From positions 1,612,001 through 1,676,000 of the forward strand of contig OY782766.1 of assembly GCA_963678235.1 (NCBI GenBank): a stretch of DNA of 64,000 nucleotides, read 5' to 3'. The stretch is from JABMQB01 sp963678235 (GTDB taxonomy: Bacteria; Bacteroidota; Bacteroidia; Bacteroidales; Prolixibacteraceae). Of the stretch, positions 1 through 8,648 are shown piece after piece. Positions within the stretch are counted from its first letter, which is position 1; each line of letters begins with the position of its first letter. A program made the translations under genes and the position numbers. Below the pieces are notes generated by a model. The model had not been told where the DNA came from. It searched no databases and saw only the letters and a program-made list of their open reading frames with translations.

Positions 1-781
1 GACGGAGCGTTAGTGTTCCTTCACAGTTATCGAACGTATTATACCGGTAGTGATTTCCAACTGATTTGTTCGATATGATTTCAATTTCACCATCACATTC
101 TTCAAAGAGATTGTATTCAACCACACAATCCGAGTTGTATCTTTCCCAATCACTGGTTCCAATTCTAATGGTTTCTCCACCGTTTTCACCCAGATCCTGG
201 CGTGGACCAAAATAGTTATGATCGATTAAATGGTAATCTGGCGTTTCGTCGAGCCAAACAACAAAAGTTGCTCCTGAGTTTGTTTTTCCGGAGAAGCTGC
301 AATGGTCAACACGGTTATAGGTTCCGTAAAGCGAAACATATTTTGTATCGATACTTCCGTTAGCTGGATTATAATTCTCGATGGTAACATTAGTAAGTCG
401 ACAATTATGAGCCAATATTGATGAGCTTGTACGAAATGCGATAATGGAACCGCTTTCGGTAATATCACCATCACGGAAAATGAAGTCGCGAACTTCCAAC
501 CAATTTCCACTAATCTCAATACGGCTATTTCCGGTAAAGATGGTTTGACCGAGCGTTTCGGCACCGAATACAATCGGAGCATTTTCGCTTCCTTCGCCTT
601 TAAACTCCAACTCTACATCATCCCATTGCTGCGCAGCCAATAATACGGTATCGCCGGGCAAAACAGAAGCTACTGCATCATCAAACTGATTTTTGGTGCT
701 TACCCTATAAACTTCGGCATTTGCAGGTATTGCCACCCGAAGCATTATTAATATTATAAGTATGTATCTTACTAGTTTCAT
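1..781 (-). CDS. PL6-family alginate lyase (chondroitinase-B-like), 3' end outside window
   Basis: Parallel beta-helix polysaccharide lyase, most likely acting on alginate in the periplasm or at the cell surface. The start at 781 gives a clean signal peptide ending at AIPANA, and about 260 residues are visible before the window edge. Family hallmarks are seen: NGGETIRIGTS followed by NLFEECDGEIEIISNKS, the Ca-binding and Lys-containing core of the chondroitinase-B/PL6 family. It is the last visible gene of a minus-strand operon, 3 bp after the NRAMP-like transporter. PL7 and a heparinase-fold lyase in the same operon favour alginate over chondroitin as substrate. Length and any C-terminal domain cannot be judged because the gene is cut. 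Confidence 0.85.
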   Translation of the reverse strand, partial: MKLVRYILIILIMLRVAIPANAEVYRVSTKNQFDDAVASVLPGDTVLLAAQQWDDVELEFKGEGSENAPIVFGAETLGQTIFTGNSRIEISGNWLEVRDFIFRDGDITESGSIIAFRTSSSILAHNCRLTNVTIENYNPANGSIDTKYVSLYGTYNRVDHCSFSGKTNSGATFVVWLDETPDYHLIDHNYFGPRQDLGENGGETIRIGTSDWERYNSDCVVEYNLFEECDGEIEIISNKSVGNHYRYNTFDNCEGTLTLR

Positions 782-784
782 TTC

Positions 785-2059
785 TTAGAAATAATTTAAA
801 ACGGCGGCAGCGCCATTGTACGATATGATTAATGAAAAGACCAGTGCCAATACAAGGCCGGCATTAACAAAAGCACCTATTTTGTGCGTACCCATTCGTT
901 TTTTATTGTTAGCCAGAATAATTATTCCGACAATTACCAATGGCAATACAAATACGTTAAAAACCTGTGTTAGAATTTGAGCTTGTATAGGATTTTCTCC
1001 GACAATTGGGACCCACAAAGCAACCAACGCTGCAATGGCGGTAACGATTCTGAACTGTTTTGAATTGGTGTCTAATTTACCTTCCTGATAATCGGCCAAT
1101 AATAATGGAGCAATCATCAGACACGGGAAAATTGATGAAAGTCCTGCACTAAGTGTCCCGAAAACAAAAATGGTAAGTGCGAAACGCCCTGCAATAGGTT
1201 CAAGCGTATTTACCATATCGAGTACCTTGGTTACTACTTTCCCTTCGTGGTAAAGTGCACCACTGGCCACTGCCATAATAGATCCGCTGATAATAAAAAC
1301 CAAAATAGCTGCGGTTATCGAATCGTTCTTCTGTTTTGTTAAATCTTTAATTGTCCAGCCTTTTCCCAGCACAAAAAGCGGACGTGAAAGAAAAGTGGCT
1401 GCTGCCATGGTTGTCCCCACAAAAGCAGCTGTTAACATCTGGCCTCCTTCCACATCGGGAATTGACGGGATAAGTCCCCCGATAATTTCTGTTGGCTGCG
1501 GAAACACAAAAAGTAACGAGGCAATAAACGACACTCCCATGATAGTTACAAAAATCACTAAAACTTTCTCGAAGAAGGTGTATTTTCCAACCATCAGTAA
1601 ACCATAGAAGGTTATCATTATAACAATAGCAATTCCTAAAACTACCTGGTATTCTGAACTGCTAATTGACGGATAATACAAAGCAACAATTTCATAAATC
1701 ATGTTAGCGGAGATCCCAAGAATTCCAGTTAGCGAATTCCACTGCCCAAATGTGATTCCAATAATTATAAGAATGGCGATAAGTTTTCCTACTTTGAAAT
1801 GATTTTTAAAACCAAACAATGCGGTTTCGCCGGTTACCAGGGTATATTTTCCGTAAGTATAAATTAATACCCCAGAGAAAATACAACTAAACAACAACAC
1901 CCAAAGCAATTGCATACCAAAGCTGCTACCGGCAACAATCATCGATGTTACGCTACCAGTACCGATGGTATACCCAATGGCAAAAATGCCCGGTCCAAAA
2001 GACAGTATTAGCGCGGCTATCTTTTGTAATATGGTTTTATTTACCCTTGTTTCGCTCAT
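785..2059 (-). CDS. NRAMP-fold membrane transporter lacking the canonical metal-binding motifs
   Basis: A 424-residue polytopic inner-membrane protein with about 11 hydrophobic segments. The N-terminal GPGIFAIGY segment matches TM1 of the Nramp (Mn/Fe-proton) family. The following DPGN metal-binding tetrapeptide is absent (TIGTGS instead), and the TM6 MPH motif is replaced by MAAATF in VGTTMAAATFLSRP. A metal-transport role is therefore doubtful. The start codon overlaps the stop of the upstream lyase by one base (TAATG), indicating translational coupling in the alginate operon. A role in uptake of lyase products, or in ion coupling, is inference only. The family assignment is firm at fold level and the substrate is unknown. 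Confidence 0.75.
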   Translation of the reverse strand: MSETRVNKTILQKIAALILSFGPGIFAIGYTIGTGSVTSMIVAGSSFGMQLLWVLLFSCIFSGVLIYTYGKYTLVTGETALFGFKNHFKVGKLIAILIIIGITFGQWNSLTGILGISANMIYEIVALYYPSISSSEYQVVLGIAIVIMITFYGLLMVGKYTFFEKVLVIFVTIMGVSFIASLLFVFPQPTEIIGGLIPSIPDVEGGQMLTAAFVGTTMAAATFLSRPLFVLGKGWTIKDLTKQKNDSITAAILVFIISGSIMAVASGALYHEGKVVTKVLDMVNTLEPIAGRFALTIFVFGTLSAGLSSIFPCLMIAPLLLADYQEGKLDTNSKQFRIVTAIAALVALWVPIVGENPIQAQILTQVFNVFVLPLVIVGIIILANNKKRMGTHKIGAFVNAGLVLALVFSLIISYNGAAAVLNYF

Positions 2060-4302
2060 TATAATGATACTGTTTCTCCTGGTTTTACCGGCGTATTATT
2101 AACCTCCACCTCTATTATTCCACAATTAGTGATTTCCAATTTATCTTCTCCAAGCTTCACCCATAAATCGATTCTTGAGCTTACAGAAACTGTTTTGTCG
2201 CCAACAGTCAATTCTGTTGCTTCCAGAAGTATAAAGTCTTCTTTTTTATAGATCACCTGTTTTGCGTTGGTTTTAACCGGGCTGTTTATCCCTGAGACAA
2301 TGTTCCATTCATTTGCTTTGAATTCGTTGTAATCATCGATCATCAAACGCTCTTCAAAATTCTCGAATGGAAATAAAAGTGTAGTCCACGAAGTTTGGTT
2401 TTGAAAGCTTTTTTGGAAAACGCTTCTCCCTTTTCCGCGAGCCGATGCTTTAGAAATTTTGTCGGCAGTTCCGCCCATCTGAATGATTTCCAGTCCTGCT
2501 CCGTTTGCAAATACAGAACGAATATGCGTGCCTTCCTTTTCCACATCGTAATGTCCCTGCCAAACCTGTTGTGATTTATGTTCTCCACCGTTTGCGATAA
2601 ACCGATCGCGAACAATCCAGAAACCATCCTTTACAAAAATTACCGTTCGGTAAGTTTTAACACCTTCTTTGTCGTATCCATTATGGCTTCCCACAAAAAG
2701 ATCGAATTCCTTATTTTTTTGCCACGCCAACACTTTTGGCTCGGGCAGATTTAGAAACTTCCCAAAACCGCTTCCGCCCTGGTTTCCTTTCCATTCCCGC
2801 CCCTGAGGGATTGAATCGAGCAAGGCAACGCTTTTTACCCATGAATTTTTAAATTCCGGGAAATCGGGTAAATAGTACCTTACCTGATAGTTCGGCAACA
2901 AAACATTTCCAAAGGCATAAAGCTGCAATCCAAGCATATCGGCATGCTGATGATCGGGCTTTTCTGGTGTTAAGCCCGCCGATACAATGGCATAAACATC
3001 ATTATCACTCCACCCATTTCGCATCATGTAATAGCCAGTTTCCGGAAGTTCGCATGATCCCAGTTGTGGCTCTTTCTTTCGAACTGATTTTAACCGGACC
3101 TGCTGCTCCGGTTTTAAAAACCAATAATATTCCGATGATACTTTTGACGAGGCGAAATAAACGTAATCAGGTTCACCAAATAAAACAGCTCCCAAAGCCA
3201 TGGTATTATCAATCTCATTGTATTCTGCCCAGGGCGAACCGGTATCGTCTTGTAAAACGGGGGCTTTTTTGTTGGGCATGGCAATTTTAAGCAATACATC
3301 AAAAAGCCCTTTTATTCTTGTTTCCCAAATGGGTTTTAATTCAATATTATTTAATTTGGCTAACTGGTAAGGATAAAAATAGTTTTCAATATCGTCGATA
3401 TGGTAATGTACTGTACGTTCAAATTGAAAACCATCAGCATAAATTTCTTTCTCCAAATGTTCTTCCAATCGTTTCAATGATCTTTCTTTCCATAACTCAG
3501 AACCTTCAATCTCGGGAAAAAGAAATGCCAACATAGCAAGTGCACTCATGCCGCGGGTTTGATGGTTCCCTTCAGTATATACAGGATTATGATGATGCAA
3601 TTTTGCAGCCGTGTGTAAAAAAGTACGAATCATCTCCATTTGCTGACTGGTTGAATAATCATCAGACGCAAGAAGAATTTGGTGAACCAATAGCCAGTTC
3701 CATACACGATTCCCGGCTCGATACGCTTCATATGCACCATTCCCGTCTTCAATAATTTCGAATTGATTGTTGTTGAAAGCTGCGTTTAATGAAGCAGCCT
3801 GATCCGGAATATAATCCAGGTATTTTTTATCGCCGGTGTAGTGGTACAAAAATGCTATACTGCCCGCTTTGTGTTGACGTGTTAAGTGGCGATACGGGTA
3901 AGATGTAACCGTTTCACCTTTTAGGTTTTCGAAACCTATTTTCCATTGTGTTTTGGCAGGGTATAACTCCAAATGTTTCTCCGCATCTTTTGTATGAAAA
4001 TCTTCGCGGTTTGAATACATTTGGTTGTATTCTGAGAAACGATTTTCATAGTTTTTCCAATCGAAAAAATAGCGTACTGAGAATCTTTCCTTAAAATATC
4101 TTGTAAGCTCTTCAATGGCTTGTTCTGTATTTCCTTGCTTGTAATTGTTTTGTATAGCTTCTAATTCGGGGTAGTTATCAACATCCAGCAATTCGATAAT
4201 TTCTGCATTTGTTGGCACATGATTGTAGGCAACCCCATTATTTTGTGCAAACACAGTAATAGGCAAAAGCAACAAACAACTATATATAAATCTCTGAATC
4301 AT
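2059..4302 (-). CDS. Heparinase II/III-fold polysaccharide lyase, probable oligoalginate lyase (PL17/PL39-like)
   Basis: A 747-residue exported enzyme with a signal peptide ending near TVFAQ. The N-terminal alpha/alpha-toroid holds EGNHQTRG, the position of the catalytic Asn-His pair, and DGFQFERTVHYH, the Tyr/Arg-rich active-site helix. The C-terminal beta-sandwich carries the HxHxD-like DHQHADMLG typical of heparinase II/III proteins. In an operon with PL7 and PL6, the expected role is exo-cleavage of alginate oligomers to unsaturated monouronate. The exact CAZy family cannot be fixed by eye: PL17 usually shows NHGxW, and here NHQ is seen. It is coupled to the downstream transporter by a 1-bp overlap and lies 13 bp after the TIM-barrel gene. 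Confidence 0.75.
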   Translation of the reverse strand: MIQRFIYSCLLLLPITVFAQNNGVAYNHVPTNAEIIELLDVDNYPELEAIQNNYKQGNTEQAIEELTRYFKERFSVRYFFDWKNYENRFSEYNQMYSNREDFHTKDAEKHLELYPAKTQWKIGFENLKGETVTSYPYRHLTRQHKAGSIAFLYHYTGDKKYLDYIPDQAASLNAAFNNNQFEIIEDGNGAYEAYRAGNRVWNWLLVHQILLASDDYSTSQQMEMIRTFLHTAAKLHHHNPVYTEGNHQTRGMSALAMLAFLFPEIEGSELWKERSLKRLEEHLEKEIYADGFQFERTVHYHIDDIENYFYPYQLAKLNNIELKPIWETRIKGLFDVLLKIAMPNKKAPVLQDDTGSPWAEYNEIDNTMALGAVLFGEPDYVYFASSKVSSEYYWFLKPEQQVRLKSVRKKEPQLGSCELPETGYYMMRNGWSDNDVYAIVSAGLTPEKPDHQHADMLGLQLYAFGNVLLPNYQVRYYLPDFPEFKNSWVKSVALLDSIPQGREWKGNQGGSGFGKFLNLPEPKVLAWQKNKEFDLFVGSHNGYDKEGVKTYRTVIFVKDGFWIVRDRFIANGGEHKSQQVWQGHYDVEKEGTHIRSVFANGAGLEIIQMGGTADKISKASARGKGRSVFQKSFQNQTSWTTLLFPFENFEERLMIDDYNEFKANEWNIVSGINSPVKTNAKQVIYKKEDFILLEATELTVGDKTVSVSSRIDLWVKLGEDKLEITNCGIIEVEVNNTPVKPGETVSL

Positions 4303-4315
4303 TTTGATTAGTCTT

Positions 4316-5251
4316 TTATAAGAAACTCCGCAAGGTTTTCAGGTCCTTTTTCATCGCTGTTATTACCTCTTCCGGTGAACAGGAAAGTGTTGTAGCACCA
4401 TGTTCGGCACCACCAATTGGATATTCCAGATGAAGTGTAAAATCACCATTAATGGTGAATTCATCGATGATTTGGAAATAGCGTTCGAAATTGACCATTC
4501 CTTCACCAACCGGCACATTAAAAGGTCGCCAGGTTCCTTCAGTTTTCTTCCAGATAAAATCTTTTACATCGAAACTATTGATTTTGTCTGCAAGAAATTT
4601 CATTCCCAGTGGCCATGCTGTACCTCCTTCAACCGTTGCATGCCTGATATCATATCTTACTCCAACCAAATTCGGATCAATCCCATCCAACATAAAGCCC
4701 ATATCCCAAACAGGGCCTCCAGCCATTTCACCGGCATGGTTCTGATAAGCTGCGGTCAAACCCAGTTTTTTATTAAGCTTTGCTAATCCTTTTAATTTCA
4801 GATTGAAACCTACGATATTCTCCTCAATAGAAAGAGTCGGATCATAATCGAACCATCCGAGTCTATAGTTTTTAATTCCTTCCCTCGCTGCTGTTTCCAG
4901 AATATCGATGGTTAAATCATCATCCGGATCAGTTATGGCGGTAGTCATTCGGTCAGCATTCAAACCAGCCCTTTTTATTGCATTGATTGCTTTTGGCAGA
5001 TCTTCTTTTACACGTTCCGGTAAAACATGCCCTTTAGGTCGAACAGTTAAGTCTATTCCATCAAATCCAACTTTTTGGGCTGTTAATGCCATTTCCTCAA
5101 AGCTCAACCATTGTAAGTGTTTCGAAAAGATGTAAACCTTTCTTTTACTATTGTATTCCAAACTACTTATCCCGAGTACAGGTGTAAGACCAGCTAGGGT
5201 CAGCACAGAAGAAAGTGATGCTATTTTAATAAATGACCTTCTTGAGTTCAT
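4316..5251 (-). CDS. Tat-exported sugar isomerase/epimerase-like TIM-barrel protein
   Basis: An AP-endonuclease-2/xylose-isomerase-like TIM barrel of about 311 residues. The N-terminus MNSRRSFIK is a classical twin-arginine signal followed by a hydrophobic stretch, so the protein is probably folded in the cytoplasm with bound metal and exported. ATG 5251 is preferred over a TTG six bases upstream. Barrel-end metal-ligand candidates are seen in AAYQNHAG, GVRYDIRHATV and HLEYPIGGAEHG. Substrate is unknown; position between PL7 and a heparinase-fold lyase suggests isomerisation or epimerisation of uronate products. Metal-dependent hydrolase or lyase activity on the same fold is an alternative. 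Confidence 0.75.
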   Translation of the reverse strand: MNSRRSFIKIASLSSVLTLAGLTPVLGISSLEYNSKRKVYIFSKHLQWLSFEEMALTAQKVGFDGIDLTVRPKGHVLPERVKEDLPKAINAIKRAGLNADRMTTAITDPDDDLTIDILETAAREGIKNYRLGWFDYDPTLSIEENIVGFNLKLKGLAKLNKKLGLTAAYQNHAGEMAGGPVWDMGFMLDGIDPNLVGVRYDIRHATVEGGTAWPLGMKFLADKINSFDVKDFIWKKTEGTWRPFNVPVGEGMVNFERYFQIIDEFTINGDFTLHLEYPIGGAEHGATTLSCSPEEVITAMKKDLKTLRSFL

Positions 5252-5281
5252 ATGCAAAATTTTATTACCATGAGAGAGATA

Positions 5282-5307
5282 AAGGGGATGGGAAATACCA
5301 TCCCCTT
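5282..5307 (-). terminator. Strong intra-operon hairpin (10-bp stem, 6-base loop)
   Basis: AAGGGGATGG and CCATCCCCTT pair perfectly around GAAATA. The hairpin lies between the PL7 gene and the TIM-barrel gene. No U-run follows on the minus strand, so it could stabilise or partly terminate the operon mRNA, or be a relic of a former operon end. Confidence 0.5.
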
Positions 5308-5334
5308 AAAGATTCTAACTAAACTAAAACTCAA

Positions 5335-5406
5335 CTAATAACCAGGATTATGATCTAATCCATCATATACATTCAACCTAAGAACGGTATCTGAATTATT
5401 TATGAT
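5335..5406 (-). pseudogene. Possible 3' remnant of a susD-like gene
   Basis: Directly after (and overlapping the last codons of) the PL7 gene, another frame is open and ends NVYDGLDHNPGY-stop. An Asn-Pro-Gly-Tyr/Trp terminus is characteristic of SusD/RagB lipoproteins, and the susD at 7204-8637 ends QNPGY. No start codon or upstream SusD sequence remains. The hairpin at 5282-5307 sits where the terminator of such a gene would be. This rests on a short motif, so chance is possible. Confidence 0.3.
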
Positions 5407-6286
5407 TCACTTCCAAATCAAAGTATTTAACTTTCGAAAAAGCATTTTCATCATGTGTCACCAGATAGTTCCCTGCCTTAAAATAATTTTCGAAAACGCC
5501 CCACTTTTCAATATGGATGTCATCATAAACTATTGATTCTTTACCATTTAAAATGACCTCCATTCTTCCATCCGAGACTTTTACTTCTAATGTGAATTTT
5601 TCAAAACCAACAGGTTCTGAGAACGTATACCCATCATCATCTCCCCAGGTATCAGTTTCAAGCATCTCTTCATAAGAAGCATTTAAATTTTTAAGTACTT
5701 TTGTTTTTACTCTGACAGTTCCGTTAGTCCAATATATCTTTAATATGGGAGGGGCGTTGTTATCTTTTGCTCCAATCAAATCTCTTTGCTCATCGGTTAA
5801 CCTGCCATGAATCTGCATGATGATAGCCCGATGATAATCCCCCTCACCATCTTTAGAAATATCAGACATAGCCAAAGTTCCTTTCATATATCCACCTTGC
5901 GCAAATGTCCAATTCATTTTCCCATAATCCTGAGGATTCATTAACTCCCTCAGTTCAGTTCTTGAGTAAGAAGAATTTGCAGTAGAAGCTCCGGGATAAG
6001 TATAAAACACCAGTGCTCCTTCGATGGAATCGTTGTACATAAAAGGCTTTAGCGTTTCATTTGTCGCATAATCCAATATTTCAGGAGGTAACACTTCCGT
6101 TGGATTTCCAACCGGAAGTGTTACTTTCCAATTGCTTAAATCAATATCAGGTAATTTATAATCTATCTCCTCTTCAGGTATTACAATATCAAGAACATCG
6201 TTGGATGAGTCCTGACAACTCACACTAATCATTGCTACACAAAAGCTAAGAGTTAGAAAGATTATATTTACGATTGACTTAAGCAT
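5396..6286 (-). CDS. PL7 alginate lyase, lipoprotein
   Basis: A 296-residue alginate lyase of the jelly-roll PL7 family. The three classical PL7 blocks are visible: SYSRTELREL (catalytic Arg), MQIHGR (Q-I-H with catalytic His) and NYFKAGNYLVT (Y-x-KAG-x-Y, catalytic Tyr). The signal ends in lipobox ISVSC, so a surface or periplasmic outer-membrane lipoprotein is expected. It starts 6 bp after the PKD lipoprotein gene and belongs to the same minus-strand transcript. The QIH form is generally associated with guluronate-containing linkages; the preference here is inferred, not shown. The frame after its stop contains a SusD-like terminus. Confidence 0.93.
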   Translation of the reverse strand: MLKSIVNIIFLTLSFCVAMISVSCQDSSNDVLDIVIPEEEIDYKLPDIDLSNWKVTLPVGNPTEVLPPEILDYATNETLKPFMYNDSIEGALVFYTYPGASTANSSYSRTELRELMNPQDYGKMNWTFAQGGYMKGTLAMSDISKDGEGDYHRAIIMQIHGRLTDEQRDLIGAKDNNAPPILKIYWTNGTVRVKTKVLKNLNASYEEMLETDTWGDDDGYTFSEPVGFEKFTLEVKVSDGRMEVILNGKESIVYDDIHIEKWGVFENYFKAGNYLVTHDENAFSKVKYFDLEVNHK

Positions 6287-6292
6287 TTCCTA

Positions 6293-7174
6293 TTAGTTTT
6301 GCTCAGCTACCACAATTTCAAACATATCGGCACGACACTCAACACCTTCATTGGTGATAAGTATAGCAATGCTTCCGTTTGTTCCTGTATTAAATGGAAT
6401 TGAAACTTGCACATAGGTATCCGGATCAGTTGTATCGGTACCAACGTGTTCACCTAATGTGGCACCGGCAACTTCAGACAAATCAGAGATTGTTCCACCT
6501 AAAACCCTAACGGTTAGATTACCAGTACCACTCTTCATGGTATAGTAATAGGTAAGAATATAATCGGTATTTGGCGAAACTTCAATTCCATCCTGATACG
6601 CAACTCTATCGCCCGCTGAAGGGAATTTTGCTGCTTGTGAACCATCGTAAACAGGACTACTGGTAATTTGAATTACGCCACCAAAGTCGTTTCTCCACGA
6701 GTCTCTTCCATCTCCTGTGCCATCAGGCAAAGTCAAATCTTCAAAACTAGGCTCCAGAATCACAGGAATAATTGCTTCCGGTTCTTCCGGTTCAACAACT
6801 TCAATTGTTTCGGAATAGGTACTGGTTGCTCCCAGTTTATCCGATGCGGTTAAAGTTACCGTATAAGTTCCTTCTCCGGGGAAAGTATTTTTACCATCCT
6901 TATCCGTTGAAGTGCTTCCATCTCCAAAATCCCACGAGTAATCGGTGGCACTATTCGATAAATTTGAGAAAGTATAATCTTTCCATTCTTCAGCCGTACC
7001 TTGTCCTTGTGCATAGGTAAAATATGCACTTGGCGGTGTTTCATCTGGTTTTGAATTTGCTTCGGGCAAATCATACGCGAAATCACAAGCTGTAAAAGAA
7101 ATTGCCAATACCAAGACCATCAACTTCCAAACAGAGCTTTGATTTATTTTTGTATTTATAATGTTATTCTTCAT
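6293..7174 (-). CDS. PKD-domain surface lipoprotein, SusE/F-position glycan-binding protein
   Basis: A 293-residue predicted lipoprotein (lipobox ISFTAC). Residues about 45-125 form a PKD domain (YSWDFGDGSTSTDKDG, then GTYTVTLTASD). The rest is a beta-sandwich resembling carbohydrate-binding modules (NTDYILTYYYTMKSG). It follows susD by 29 bp and precedes PL7 by 6 bp, the usual place of a SusE/F-type surface glycan-binding protein. Alginate binding is inferred from context. No catalytic motif is seen. Confidence 0.8.
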   Translation of the reverse strand: MKNNIINTKINQSSVWKLMVLVLAISFTACDFAYDLPEANSKPDETPPSAYFTYAQGQGTAEEWKDYTFSNLSNSATDYSWDFGDGSTSTDKDGKNTFPGEGTYTVTLTASDKLGATSTYSETIEVVEPEEPEAIIPVILEPSFEDLTLPDGTGDGRDSWRNDFGGVIQITSSPVYDGSQAAKFPSAGDRVAYQDGIEVSPNTDYILTYYYTMKSGTGNLTVRVLGGTISDLSEVAGATLGEHVGTDTTDPDTYVQVSIPFNTGTNGSIAILITNEGVECRADMFEIVVAEQN

Positions 7175-7203
7175 TTTAAATCAAGTTAATTGTTAAACAA
7201 ATC

Positions 7204-8637
7204 TTAGTAACCAGGATTTTGCGTAAGCAATCCTTTACTTAAGTTAATCTCTCGCTGAGGTATTGGTAGCAATAAATCAGTTGCCGAGAAACTTCCACCT
7301 GTTTCATTCGAGAAAGCCGATAACACTTCTTCTGCCATTCCGAAGCGCACTAAATCAAAGAATCTGTGATTTTCAAAAGCCAACTCTACCCTACGTTCAT
7401 TTAATAAATCTTCCTTGGTAATTTTGGATACTGGATCAGTAATTCCAGCTCGGTTACGAACCTTCATAAAAGAATTGATAGCCGTGGAACTTGAAGTTTC
7501 TGAGCTTCCAGCCATTATCGCTTCAACATGCATTAACAACACATCGGCATAACGTAAAATTATCCAATCGTTTCCTGCTTTTTGAGGATCGCTTGAGGTC
7601 GGATCAATTCCTAAATTGCTATCTCCATTCGGAAGATACTTAACAACCTGGTATTTTTCATATTGCTTAGCATCCTGACGATAGGAATACATTGTTCTAT
7701 CACCACCCATTGCGTCTAAAGCCTGACGTGCATTGGCAGTAACATAGTTAACACCACTGGTTCTACCAACCGCATTTAACCATTCAGCCGAGAAGTTTTG
7801 GCTGTCATCAGTAAGGTCTCCAAGGTACTCAACCGCAAAAATGATTTCGTCATTTAACTCGTTATAAAATACATCTTTAAAATTAGGCTGCAACGAAAAA
7901 CCGCTAGCTATTACGTCCTCACACAAGCTTTGCGCTAAATCGTAATTTTCACCTTGTGTTAAATACACTTTAGCCAGCAATGCCTGAGCTGCAGCTTTCG
8001 AAGCTCTACCCTTATAAGTATTGTCAAGATTAGCAACTGCAGTTTGTAAATCAGATTCAATTAAATCGTAAATAGTGGAAGCAGATACTCTTGTATAGGC
8101 TGTTTCTGCATCAGATGGACTAATTACTTTGTCGACTAAAGGAACGTCACCAAATAAGCGTACTAAATTAAAGTAAGCATAGGCCCTTACAAACTTCGCT
8201 TCGCCTTCAAAAGCACCAACAGCATCTTCTGATGCTACACCTAAGTTTTCTAAAACCAAATTTGCTCTGTAAATGATGTTGTAATAACTATCATAATAGT
8301 TCGAAACCCGACCATTTGTTGCTTGTACAGTAAAACTTTCAAACTGAGCATCTTCTCCTTCGCTACTCTTCGTCTCCGTATTGTCAGTTCTCATTTCAGT
8401 AATATAGAACTCGTACATGATACCGTGATTATCGGATGTACTTGTAGAATTAACTCCCTGAATTCCATCATACATATTTAGAATGGCTGCTTCTAATTCC
8501 GTGTCATTTGAAAAGAAATTAGAAGAAGTTATAACACCCGAAGGATCTGGACTCAAAAATGTGTCCTCACACGCAGTGAATACTATTATAATTAGAAGCA
8601 CCGCTATTTTGCTTATATATTTAATCATGTTTCTCAT
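7204..8637 (-). CDS. SusD/RagB-family outer-membrane lipoprotein (alginate locus)
   Basis: A 477-residue SusD homologue with lipobox IVFTAC followed by EDTFLSPDP, a TPR-rich N-terminal half, the conserved NERRVELAFENHRFFDLVRFG helix region near residue 415, and the typical QNPGY terminus. It caps the SusC transporter and binds glycan at the cell surface. It starts 11 bp after susC. The substrate, alginate oligosaccharide, is inferred from the PL7, PL6 and heparinase-fold genes downstream. Confidence 0.95.
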   Translation of the reverse strand: MRNMIKYISKIAVLLIIIVFTACEDTFLSPDPSGVITSSNFFSNDTELEAAILNMYDGIQGVNSTSTSDNHGIMYEFYITEMRTDNTETKSSEGEDAQFESFTVQATNGRVSNYYDSYYNIIYRANLVLENLGVASEDAVGAFEGEAKFVRAYAYFNLVRLFGDVPLVDKVISPSDAETAYTRVSASTIYDLIESDLQTAVANLDNTYKGRASKAAAQALLAKVYLTQGENYDLAQSLCEDVIASGFSLQPNFKDVFYNELNDEIIFAVEYLGDLTDDSQNFSAEWLNAVGRTSGVNYVTANARQALDAMGGDRTMYSYRQDAKQYEKYQVVKYLPNGDSNLGIDPTSSDPQKAGNDWIILRYADVLLMHVEAIMAGSSETSSSTAINSFMKVRNRAGITDPVSKITKEDLLNERRVELAFENHRFFDLVRFGMAEEVLSAFSNETGGSFSATDLLLPIPQREINLSKGLLTQNPGY

Positions 8638-8648
8638 AATTTATCAGA

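Noticed and set aside
1..781. Chondroitin or heparin degradation as the locus substrate
   Set aside because: PL7 with SYSRTELREL, QIH and YFKAG motifs in the same operon is specific to alginate, and no sulfatase is present.
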